Shown here: positions 10,951-19,809 of the stretch, one piece after another
Position numbering within the stretch: the first letter of the stretch is position 1
Layout of the letters: each line of letters begins with the position of its first letter
Origin: Fratercula arctica
Lineage: Eukaryota > Chordata > Aves > Charadriiformes > Alcidae
Reading direction: 5' to 3'
Assembly: GCA_947846985.1 (NCBI GenBank)
Contig: CANTUZ010000027.1
Location: forward strand, 3,035,535-3,099,534
Length of the DNA: 64,000 bases
Position numbers and translations under genes: made by a program
Notes under the pieces: model-generated
The model's input: the letters and a program-made list of their open reading frames with translations, nothing else
Databases searched by the model: none
Told to the model about the DNA's origin: nothing

Positions 10951-11925
10951 CCACATCCCGGCGTCTTCCTCAGATCCTTGCACAAAGACCCAGGGCCTGG
11001 AGCCCGGCTGGGCCCTTGCACCAACCACAAAACCCTTTAGCGACCCCAAAGCCCTGGCTTTTGGCCCAAATCCTTGCCCTCACCCTCCTCTGCAGGGGCT
11101 CGGGCTCCACCTCCAGCAGCTCCGGCATGGACTGGGGACAACCCGTGACCTCTTTGGGCCCAAACCTTCACTCTTTGCCCCAAACTCTAGGCCACCTGGG
11201 CCCCAAACCCTCGACTCTTTTTGAGCCCCAAATCCCTTTTCTCCGAGATGCGGAACCCGACACAGAGCCCAGAGCCCTCCTGTGTCCCACAGACCCCCCA
11301 GCACCCCAAATCTCAACCGTCTGCATCAAACCCCGACCGTTTTTGACCCAGACCTCCATGGTTTGCCCCAACTCTTGACCGTTCACCCCAAACCTTCACC
11401 ATTTCTACCAAAACTCAACCATTTTTGTCCCAAGTCTCAAATGATTGGCACCAAACCTCGACCATTTGTGCCCCAAACCTCCCCCGATCTTGCCCCAAAC
11501 CTTCCATGCTCTCGACCAATCTCTCGACCGCTCTTGCCCCAAACCTTGACCATTTGCCCCAAAGCTGGCCATTTTGCATGAAAACTTGACAGCTTTTGCC
11601 TCAATTATCCGCCCGTATTTGCCCCAAATATCCCCTCCATTCGCCCCAAAGCCCATCACGGACCCCTGCCCTGAGCTGAAACCTCTGTCCCGTGTCCCCA
11701 GATCCCGGCATCTCCCCCAACCCTCCCCCCCATCCCAGACCTTTGCTCCCAACCAAGGACCCTCCACCCATCCCGGACCCCGGTGGCAAGTCCCGACCCA
11801 TGTCCTGGACCCCAACCCTTTGCTGCCAGCGCAGCCCCTGGAACCCTCCTTTGGTGTCACCATCCCCCTGACCAACGCCAGCCCCCCGGGACAGACAGAA
11901 CCCCCCGTGCCCCCCAGCAGGACCC
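10951..11925. repeat. Type B spacer after V8
   Basis: Fourth copy of the type B spacer, with relic copy 4 at 11077-11138. Confidence 0.85.
11077..11138 (+). pseudogene. VH relic fragment, copy 4
   Basis: Same [15 protein letters not shown] fragment as the three earlier copies. Confidence 0.75.
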
Positions 11926-12455
11926 ATGGCGGATCAGCCCCCTCCCCCTTCCTCCTCCTCCTCCTCCTCCTCCTCGCCGCCCTCCCAGGTAGGACCCGGC
12001 CCCGCTCACCCCCTTTCCCCCCCCAACCACCCCCTCCACCCCCGGGCGCGGAGATGGGGGGCGATGGCGGGACCGGGCGACTCAATTCTCTCCTTCCTCC
12101 CTGCCCAGGGCTGATGGCGGCCGTGCAGCTGGTGGAGTCCGGGGGGGGCCTCCAGACACCCGGGGGGTCCCTCACCCTCCGCTGCAAGGCCTCCGGCTTC
12201 TCCTTCAGCAGCTACAACATGGAATGGGTGCGACAGGCGCCCGGGAAGGGGCTCGAGTGGGTCGCGAGTATTTATAGCAGTGGTAGTTACACTGAATACG
12301 CGCCGTCGGTCCAGGGGCGCTTCACCATCTCCAGGGACAACTCCCAGAGCACGGTCACGCTGCAGATGAACAGCCTCAGGGACGACGACACGGCCACCTA
12401 CTACTGCGCCAAAAGTGCTGATGGTGGTGGTGGCAACAACCCCGGCACCGTGTCC
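11926..12455 (+). pseudogene. IGHV: VH pseudogene V9, V exon intact
   Basis: Leader-like exon 11926-11988, V exon from 12109, open. CDR1 YNME, FR2 [17 protein letters not shown]2 [17 protein letters not shown], tail [14 protein letters not shown] (N where others have T, no cysteine). The intron (11989-12108) is 120 bp and has no in-frame stop, so a long read-through frame exists, but it is not evidence of coding. No RSS. Confidence 0.9.
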
Positions 12456-13147
12456 CAGAATCCCTGTGCTGTGTCCTCAAATTGACCATTATCACCCAGA
12501 TCTGAATGACATGCCCCAAACCTCGACCCTTTTTACCCAGATCTCAACTGTTTGCATCAAACCCCGACCGCTTTTGCCCCAGACCTCCATGGTTTGCCCC
12601 AACTCTTGACCATTTGCTCCAAATCCGGACTATTTTCTCCCCAAATCTCAAAGGATTGGCACCAAACCTCAATCCCTTGCGCCCCAACCCTACACTGTTC
12701 TTGCCGCAAACCTTCTACAGTCTTGCCCAATATCTCGACTGCTTTTGCCTCAAACCTTGACCATTTGACCCAAACCTGGCCCCTTTTGTCCTAAACCTCA
12801 ACTGCTTTTGCCCCAAATATCCTCCGCTTGCCCCAAATCTCACCCATTTGACCAAAACATCAACCATTTTTGCCCCAAACTCCACCATTTCCCTCTCACC
12901 TCCATCGATTTTGCCCCAGCCCTTGACTCTTTGCACCAAACCTCGACCGTTTTGGACCCCAACCCTCGACCGGTTTCAGCAAATCTCGACTGGTTTTGGC
13001 CCAAAATGCCTTTGCTCTGAGTCCTGGACCCCTCCCCAGAGCCCAGACCCTTCCTGTGCCCAGACTTACACCTCCCTGACCCCTTGGCCCCCAGCCCGGA
13101 CCCTGCTCCCAGCCCCGTCTCGGCTCCAAGCCCCCCCAGCAGGACCC
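12456..13147. repeat. Short type A spacer after V9
   Basis: CCCCAAA-type repeats, related to 7046-7720 but more diverged. No gene. Confidence 0.8.
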
Positions 13148-13682
13148 ATGGCGGATCAGCCCCCTCCCCCTTCCTCCTCCTCCTCCTCCTCCTCCTCCAC
13201 GCCGCCCTCCCAGGTAGGACCCGGCCCCGCTCACCCCCTTTCCCCCCCAACCCCCGGGCGCGGAGATGGGGGGCGATGGCGGGACCGGGCGACTCAATTC
13301 TCTCCTTCCTCCCTGCCCAGGGCTGATGGCGGCCGTGCAGCTGGTGGAGTCCGGGGGGGGCCTCCAGACACCCGGGGGGTCCCTCACCCTCCGCTGCCAG
13401 GGCTCCGGCTTCTCCTCCAGCAGCTACGAAATGGAATGGGTGCGACAGGCACCCGGGAAGGGGCTCGAGTGGGTCGCGGGTATTACCAGCAGTGGTGGTA
13501 CCACCTACTACGCGCCGTCGGTCCAGGGGCGCTTCACCATCTCCAGGGACAACTCCCAGAGCACGGTCACGCTGCAGATGAACAGCCTCAGGGACGACGA
13601 CACGGCCACCTACTACTGCGCCAAAACTGATTATGGTGGTGGTTGTGGTTATGGTGGTGGCACCAACCCCGGCACCGTGTCC
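13148..13682 (+). pseudogene. IGHV: VH pseudogene V10, V exon intact
   Basis: Leader-like exon 13148-13213, V exon from 13321, open. FR1 ends [11 protein letters not shown] instead of [11 protein letters not shown], which brings it partly towards the second VH type ([10 protein letters not shown]). CDR1 YEME, FR2 [17 protein letters not shown]2 [17 protein letters not shown], tail [19 protein letters not shown]. The leader core carries a histidine (LLLLHAALPG). No RSS. Confidence 0.9.
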
Positions 13683-14640
13683 CCACATCCCTGTGCCGTG
13701 TCCCCAGATCAACCAATATGGGCCCAAATCTGAACCACATGGTCCAAACCTCGACCACTTTTGCCCCAAATCTCAACCCTTTGCTTCACACCCTGACTCT
13801 TTTCTCCCCAGACCTCCATGGTTTGCCCCAACTCTTGACCGTTTGCCCCAAACCTTCACCATTTGTGCCAAATCTTGACCATTTGTGCCCCAAACCTCCC
13901 CCGTTCTTGCCCCAAACCTTCAACGGTTTTGCCCAGTATCTCGATGGCTTCTGCTCCAAACCTTGACCATTTCTCCCAAACCTCACCATTTTTGCCCTAA
14001 ACCTCAATGGCTTTTCTCCCAAATATTGTCCGCTTGCCCCAAGTCACAACCCTTTGCCCCGAATCCCAAATATTTGCCCCAACACTCAATTGCTTTTGCC
14101 CCAAGTCTCAACTGTTTGGCCCAAATTCAACCAGTTTTGTCCCGAATCTTGACTTTTTGCCACAAACCCTTGACCCGTTTTGGCCCAAACCTCAACTGTT
14201 GGCCCCAAACCTAAACAAATTGCCACAAAACATGAACGGTCACCCAAAATCCTGACTGGTTTTGCCCCAAGCGTCAGCTCTTTGCCCCAAATTCAACCAA
14301 TCTTGTCCCAAACCTTGACTGTTTTCCCCAAACCCTTGACTGGTTTTGGCCCAAACCCCAACTGTTTGCACCAAACCCCAACCGTTTGCCCCAAATCTTG
14401 ACTGGTTTTGACCCTTCTCAAGCATTTGCCTCCAAGTCAACCAGTGTTGTCCCAAATCTTGACTGTTTTCCCCAAACCCTTGACTGGTTTTGGCCCAATC
14501 TCAACTGTTTACACCAAACCTCCACCAATTTTGCCTCAACCCTTGACCGTTTGCAGCAAATCTCGACTGGTTTTGGCCCCAAAATCCCTTTGCTCTGAGT
14601 CCTGGCCCCTCCCCAGAGCCCAGACCCCTTCCAAGTCCCA
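13683..14640. repeat. Spacer after V10: TTGACTGGTTTTGGCCCAAA repeats
   Basis: Diverged repeats with a longer core (about TTGACTGGTTTTGGCCCAAA, alternating with CCCCAAATTCAACC) than the other spacers, for example at 14157-14176, 14336-14357 and 14477-14500. No gene. Confidence 0.8.
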
Positions 14641-14646
14641 GATTCC

Positions 14647-14667
14647 GCCCCCCCCCCCCCCCCCCCC
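14647..14667. repeat. Poly-C run
   Basis: About 21 C in a row just upstream of V11. The length is likely to be uncertain in the assembly. Confidence 0.8.
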
Positions 14668-14757
14668 GGACCCCAGATTTTCTCCGCCGAGGTTGGAACC
14701 AGCCTGGAGCCAGGAGCAGGGGGAGCTGGGGGGTCTCCCCTTCTGCCCCCTGCCCAG

Positions 14758-14880
14758 GGCTGATGGCGGCCGTGCAGCTGGTGGAGTCCGGGGGGGGCCT
14801 CCAGACACCCGGGGGGTCCCTCACCCTCCTCTGCAGGGGCTCTGGCTCCACCTCCAGCAGCTCCCGTATGGATTGGGCCA
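14758..14880 (+). pseudogene. IGHV: V11: truncated VH of a second type
   Basis: An acceptor-like CTGCCCAG (14750-14757) precedes an exon start identical to the main family ([23 protein letters not shown]), which then continues [17 protein letters not shown] and stops at the start of FR2. There is no leader exon and no FR3. The upstream 100 bp (AGGAGCAGGGGGAGCTGGGG region) is unlike the intron of the other pseudogenes. It is the longest copy of the relic family found at 2622, 5671, 8377 and 11077. Confidence 0.85.
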
Positions 14881-15490
14881 ATGGACACCCGGAATCTTCC
14901 CAAAATCCTTGCTCCGTGCCCAGAGCCGTTGCCTGAGCCCAGACGCTCCGGCCCCGTATCCCAAAATGCCGGCGTCGTCCCCAAAATCCTTGCCTCGAGC
15001 ATCCAAGTTCTTGTATCCCGTAAATCCCAGCCTCTTTTCCCCAAATCCCACTCTCCCCCCCCCCAAAAATCCTCGTCTCAAACAGCAACATCCCTCCCCC
15101 CCCCCCCCCCAAAATCCCAGGGGTTTCCCCCCAAATCCCAAGCGTCTCCCCCAGATCCTCGCCCCAAGCATCAGCGTCCCAGATTTTCCCCAAAATCCCA
15201 ACACCCTCCCCTAAAATCCTCGCTCCGGGCATCACCATCCCCCGCATCCCAAAAATCTCAACGTCTTCCCCAAAACTCCTCATTCCACCCCCCCCCAAAT
15301 CCTTGCCTTATCCGCATCCCCAAAGCTGAGCATTTTCCCCCCAAAACCACTGGATTTGCCCCCAAATCCCGTTATCGTTCCCAAATTCTTACCCCGAGCA
15401 TCAACATCATTCCCCGCCCCCCCCCCGAAATCTCAGGATTTTCCCCAAAATCTCATTATTTTTCCCCCAAATTGGATGCCCCGGAGCGAG
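14881..15490. repeat. Degenerate CCCCAAAATCC repeats
   Basis: No gene. About 600 bp of C-rich repeats of the form TTCCCCAAAATCC at irregular 25-40 bp spacing, more decayed than the spacers to the left, with several C8-C10 runs. Confidence 0.75.
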
Positions 15491-15522
15491 AGAGGCCTTA
15501 GAGCAGTGGGGGAGGGGAAGGA

Positions 15523-15594
15523 GAAACCGAAACCCTCATTTCCGGCCTTTTCACCCCAAAAACAACGCCGATGACGTCAGCCCCGCGCCAGGTG
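15523..15594. promoter_or_regulatory. Cluster of ISRE-, CRE- and E-box-like sites
   Basis: Within 72 bp lie GAAACCGAAACC (15523-15534, IRF/ISRE-type, preceded by GGGGAAGGA that could bind an ETS factor), the palindromic CRE TGACGTCA (15572-15579) and the E-box CAGGTG (15589-15594, the E2A-preferred form). The stretch is not part of the repeats on either side. IRF, ETS and E2A factors drive B-cell enhancers in vertebrates; a regulatory role is inferred only from site clustering. Confidence 0.4.
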
Positions 15595-15706
15595 CGGCCA
15601 AGGCAATTGAATGACTCCCCCCTGATGAACAGGAGAAGGCAATTAAGTAATTAAGCCCCAAGAATTAACGAGCGCCGGGAAAATCTTGCAATTAAATAAT
15701 TCTGTT

Positions 15707-15750
15707 AAAAAAAAAAGAAAAAAAAAGGAAAAAAAAAAGGAAAAAAAAAG
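15707..15750. repeat. A-rich tract
   Basis: A runs interrupted by single G or GG, immediately before the AATTAA minisatellites. Confidence 0.8.
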
Positions 15751-15779
15751 GCTGTAAATGGGCACTGCGGAGCTGGCGA

Positions 15780-17460
15780 TTAAATTAATTGGGGTAATTA
15801 ATTAGTCAGGGTTCTGCAATTAAATTAATCGGGGTAATTAATTTGTCAGGGTTCTGCAATTAAATTAATCGGGGTAATTAATTCATCAGGGTACTGTAAT
15901 TAAATTAATTGGGGTAAAGAATAATTCGTCAGGGTTCTGCAATTAAATTAATCAGGGTAATTAATTTGTCCGGGTTCTGCAATTAAATTAATTGGGGTAA
16001 TTAATTTGTCCGGGTTCTGCAATTAAATTAATCGGGGTAATTAATTCGTCAGGGTTCTGCAATTAAATTAATCGGGGTAATTAATTCATCAGGGTTCTGC
16101 AATTAAATTAATCGGGGTAATTAATTCGTCAGGGTTCTGCAATTAAATTAATTGGGGTAATTAATTTGTCAGGGTTCTGTAATTAAATTAATCAGGGTAA
16201 TTAATTTGTCAGGGTTCTGCAATTAAATTAATCAGGGTAATTAATTCATCAGGGTTATACAACTAAATTAATCGGGGTAATTAATTCGTCAGGGTTCTGC
16301 AATTAAATTAATCGGGGTATTTAATTCATCAGTGTTCTGCAATTAAATTAATTGGGGTAATTAATCAGGGTTCTGCAATTAAATTAATCGGGGTAATTAA
16401 TTCATCAGGGTTCTGCAATTAAATTAATCGGGGTAATTAATTCGTCAGGGTTCTGCAATTAAATTAATTGGGGTAAATAAATGATCAGGGCTCTGGAGAG
16501 ATTGTAATTAAATTAATCAGGGTAAATCATTAATCAGGGCTCTGGAGAGATTGTGATTAAATTAATCAGGGTAAAAAATTAATCAGGGTAAATAATTAAT
16601 CAGGGCACTGCAGAGATTGCAATTAAATTAATCAGGGGAATAAATGATCAGGGCGCTGGAGAGATTGTAATTAAATTAATCAGGGTAAATAATTAATCAG
16701 GGTAAATAATCAGGGCACTGCAGAGATTGTGATTAAATTAATTGGGGTAAATAAATGATCCAGGCTCTGGAGAGATTGTAGTTAAATTAATCAGGGTAAA
16801 AAATTAATCAGGGTAAATAATTAATCAGGGCACTGCAGAGATTGTGATTAAATTAATCAGGGTAAAAAATTAATCAGGGCACTGCAGAGATTGCGATTAA
16901 ATTAATCAGGATAAATAACTAATCAGGACTCTGGAGAGATTGTAATTAAATTAATCAGGGTAAATAATTAATTGGGGTAAATAAATGATCAGGGCACTGC
17001 AGAGATTGTGATTAAATTAATCAGGGTAAATAATTAATCAGGGTAAATAATTAATCAGGGCACTGCAGAGATTGCAATTAAATTAATTGGGGTGAATAAA
17101 TGATCAGGGCTCTGGAGAGATTGTGATTAAATTAATCAGGGTAAATAATTAATCAGGGCACTGCAGAGATAGCAATTAAATTAATTGGGGTGAATAAATG
17201 ATCAGGGCTCTGGAGACATTGTAATTAAATTAATCAGGGGAATAAATGATCAAGGCTCTGGAGAGATTGTGATTAAATTAATCAGGGTAAATAATTAATC
17301 AGGGTAAATAATTAATCAGGGCACTGCAGAGATTGCGATTAAATTAATCAGGGGAATAAATGATCAGGGCACTGGAGGGATCGTAATTAAATTAATCCGG
17401 ATAACTAAATGATCAGAGCATTGCGGAGGTTGTAATGAAATTAATCGGGGTAAAGAATTC
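15780..17460. repeat. AT-rich minisatellite, 40-bp unit
   Basis: Tandem units containing AATTAAATTAATCGGGGTAA followed by TTAATTCGTCAGGGTTCTGC, period 40 bp in the left part. From about 16480 the unit changes to one with TAATCAGGGCACTGCAGAG alternating with short TAATCAGGGTAAATAA repeats. About 1.7 kb without a gene. The density of AATTAA/TTAATT resembles matrix-attachment DNA; no function is shown. Confidence 0.9.
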
Positions 17461-17589
17461 ATTAGGGCTCTGCAATTAAAGCATTCGGTCTAACGAAGAT
17501 ACAAGGGCTGGCTCCAGGGCTTGCAATTAAATTAATCAGGCTGAAGATGACGCGAGGGCCAGCAGTTAATTAATTCAACGCGCCCCCGC

Positions 17590-18830
17590 CACCAGGGCAC
17601 CCCAGATATTGCAATTAAAAAATCCGGGGTGTATCAGCGCTTAATTCCCTCCAGATACGGCAATTAAGGAATTGAGAGTGTGTCCTTGATTAATTCCCTC
17701 CAGTTATCGCAATTAAGGAATTGAGTGGGTGTCCTTGATTAATTCCCTCCGTGTATCGTTGATTGATTCCCTGGGGATATCGCAATTAAGGAATTGAGTG
17801 GGTATCCTTGATTAATTCCCTCCAGATATCGCAATTAAAGAATTGAGTGGATATCCTTGATTAATTCTATCCGGATATCGCAATTAAAGAATTGAGTGGA
17901 CATCCTTGATTAATTCCCTCCAGACACTGCAATTAAAGAGCCGAGCGGCCATCGTTGATTAATTCCCGGGGGATATCGCAATTAAAGAATTGAGTGTGTG
18001 TCGTTGATTAATTCCCTCGAGCCCTCGCAATTAAAAAATTGAGTGGACATCGTTGATTAATTCCCTCCAGATTTCGCAATTAAAGAATTGAGTGTGTATC
18101 CTTGATTAATTCCCTCCGGATATCGCAATTAAAGAATTAAGTGGATATCGTTGATTAATTCCCTCCAGACATTGCAATTAAAGAGCCGAGCGGCCATCGT
18201 TGATTAATTCCCGGGGGATATCGCAATTAAAGAATTGAGTGTGTATCGTTGATTAATTCCCTCGAGCCCTCGCAATTAAAAAATTAAGTGGATATCGTTG
18301 ATTAATTCCCTCGAGCCCTCGCAATTAAAAAATTGAGTGGACATCGTTGATTAATTCCCTCCAGATTTCGCAATTAAAGAATTGAGTGTGTATCCTTGAT
18401 TAATTCCCTCCGGATATCGCAATTAAAAAATTAAGTGGATATCGTTGATTAATTCCCTCCAGACATTGCAATTAAAGAACGGAGCGGCCATCGTTGATTA
18501 ATTCCCGGGGGATATCGCAATTAAAGAATTGAGTGTGTATCATTGATTAGTTCCCTCCAGACCTCGCAATTAAAAAATTAAGTGGATATCGTTGATTAAT
18601 TCCCTCCAGTTATCGCAATTAATGAACTGAGCGCGTGTAATTGATTAATTCCCTCCAGTTATCGCAATTAAAGAATTGAGTGGACATCCTTGATTAATTC
18701 CCGCCAGACACTGCAATTAAAGGGCCGAGCGGCCATCGTTGATTAATTCCCGGGGGATATCGCAATTAAAGAATTGAGCGGGTGTCGTTAATTAATTCCC
18801 TCCAGACCTCGCAATTAAACAACCCGGCGG
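17590..18830. repeat. AT-rich minisatellite, 49-bp unit
   Basis: About 25 units with GCAATTAAAGAATTGAGTGG then ATATCCTTGATTAATTCCCT, spacing 49 bp (for example 17831 to 17880). A sub-block with the variant AAAGAGCCGAGCGGCCATCG recurs, suggesting higher-order amplification. The array decays into the VH promoter region by about 18900. Confidence 0.9.
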
Positions 18831-19035
18831 CCACCTGCGACCAACTCCCTGGAGACCTCCCCATTAAAACCACTCGGCGCAAACAAGCCCGGCGAGAGCC
18901 GACGATTAAATTAATTCCCCTTTCCCGCGCGCTAACGAGGGGAGATTTGCAATTAAAACACCCCTCCCCCCCCACCCCACCCCCAACAACGAGGGGGGAG
19001 GGGAAGGGGAAAGGGGGAGGGGCGGACCCTTCTCC

Positions 19036-19043
19036 ATGCAAAT
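19036..19043 (+). promoter_or_regulatory. Octamer of the VH promoter
   Basis: A perfect ATGCAAAT, the Oct-1/Oct-2 site conserved in immunoglobulin V promoters, in the orientation used in VH genes. It lies 104 bp before the start codon and 20 bp before the TATA-like box. A GC box (GGGGCGG) lies just upstream near 19018. Confidence 0.9.
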
Positions 19044-19062
19044 CCCCGCTGCCCCGAACGCC

Positions 19063-19069
19063 TTTAAAA
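19063..19069 (+). promoter_or_regulatory. TATA-like box of the VH promoter
   Basis: TTTAAAA, 77 bp before the start codon. A start of transcription 25-30 bp downstream would fall near 19090-19098, beyond the out-of-frame ATG at 19084, so that upstream ATG is probably not in the mRNA. Confidence 0.65.
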
Positions 19070-19139
19070 CCCCCCGGTCCCACCATGGTGGCACCATCCC
19101 CGGCGTTCCCCACCCTCAACCCTTTCTCCTCTTCCCACC

Positions 19140-19628
19140 ATGGGCGCCCACTTGGCCTCCGCCTTCCTCCTCCTCCTCGCCGCCCTCCCAGGTAGGACCT
19201 GGCCCCGCTCACCCCCTTTCCCCCCCCCCAACCCCGCACCCACCCACCCGCCCCCGGGCGCGGAGATGGGGGGCGATGGCGGGACCGGGCGACTCAATTC
19301 TCTCCTTCCTCCCTGCCCAGGGCTGATGGCGGCCGTGCAGCTGGTGGAGTCCGGGGGGGGCCTCCAGACACCCGGGGGGTCCCTCACCCTCCGCTGCAAG
19401 GCCTCCGGCTTCTCCTTCAGCAGCGTCAGCATGGAATGGGTGCGACAGGCGCCCGGGAAGGGGCTCGAGTGGGTCGCGGGTATTGACAACGATGGTGGCA
19501 CCTACTACGCGCCGTCGGTCCAGGGGCGCTTCACCATCTCCAGGGACAACTCCCAGAGCACGGTCACGCTGCAGATGAACAGCCTCAGGGACGACGACAC
19601 GGCCACCTACTACTGCGCCAAAGCTGCT
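19140..19628 (+). CDS. IGHV: Functional immunoglobulin heavy-chain variable gene (VH1)
   Basis: Two exons: leader 19140-19191 ([17 protein letters not shown] plus G, phase 1, a signal peptide for secretion or membrane insertion of the heavy chain) and V exon 19321-19628. The donor is GTAGGACC and the acceptor CTGCCCAG. The mature part begins [10 protein letters not shown], with FR1 cysteine, CDR1 VSME, FR2 [17 protein letters not shown]2 [18 protein letters not shown]3 [20 protein letters not shown] and YYCAKAA at the end. It ends directly in an RSS, unlike every other VH here, and is the only one with octamer and TATA-like box. The start was chosen because it is the only ATG in frame with the leader core. 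The 129-bp intron is a multiple of three without a stop. In chicken a single such gene rearranges in all B cells; the same role is inferred here. Confidence 0.95.
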
Positions 19629-19667
19629 CACGGTGGCCCCGGCCCCGCCGGCGGCTGGCAAAAAACC
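19629..19667 (+). other. VH recombination signal, 23-bp spacer
   Basis: Heptamer CACGGTG (19629-19635), a spacer of exactly 23 bp (19636-19658, GC-rich) and nonamer CAAAAAACC (19659-19667, against consensus ACAAAAACC). RAG1/RAG2 pair it with a 12-bp-spacer RSS, here those of the D segments. Confidence 0.95.
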
Positions 19668-19809
19668 TCCCTCGGGGTTGGGGGGGGGGGGGGGCCACGC
19701 CTGGTGGCCCTCGGCGGCTGCCGCTTTTGCCGCGCTCGAGTGGTCGCAGATGGTGCGTCCCGGCTTGGATTGGGGTTCGGAGTCTGCGCGTGGCGCCCGA
19801 GACTTTCGC

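Noticed and set aside
1490..12560. TTTGCAT motifs (seven of eight bases of the reverse octamer) repeated in V spacers
   Set aside because: Part of the repeat unit (CCTTTGCATCAAACC), not near a TATA-like box or leader.
965..15000. Spacer frames such as [15 protein letters not shown] and [11 protein letters not shown] on both strands
   Set aside because: Products of the CCCCAAA repeat, not conserved beyond the repeat unit.
15780..18830. Regularly spaced repeats that could suggest a CRISPR array
   Set aside because: Units are directly adjacent without unique spacers, and the locus is vertebrate.
19084..19086. Upstream ATG as the start of VH1
   Set aside because: Out of frame with the leader and probably upstream of the transcription start predicted from the TATA-like box.
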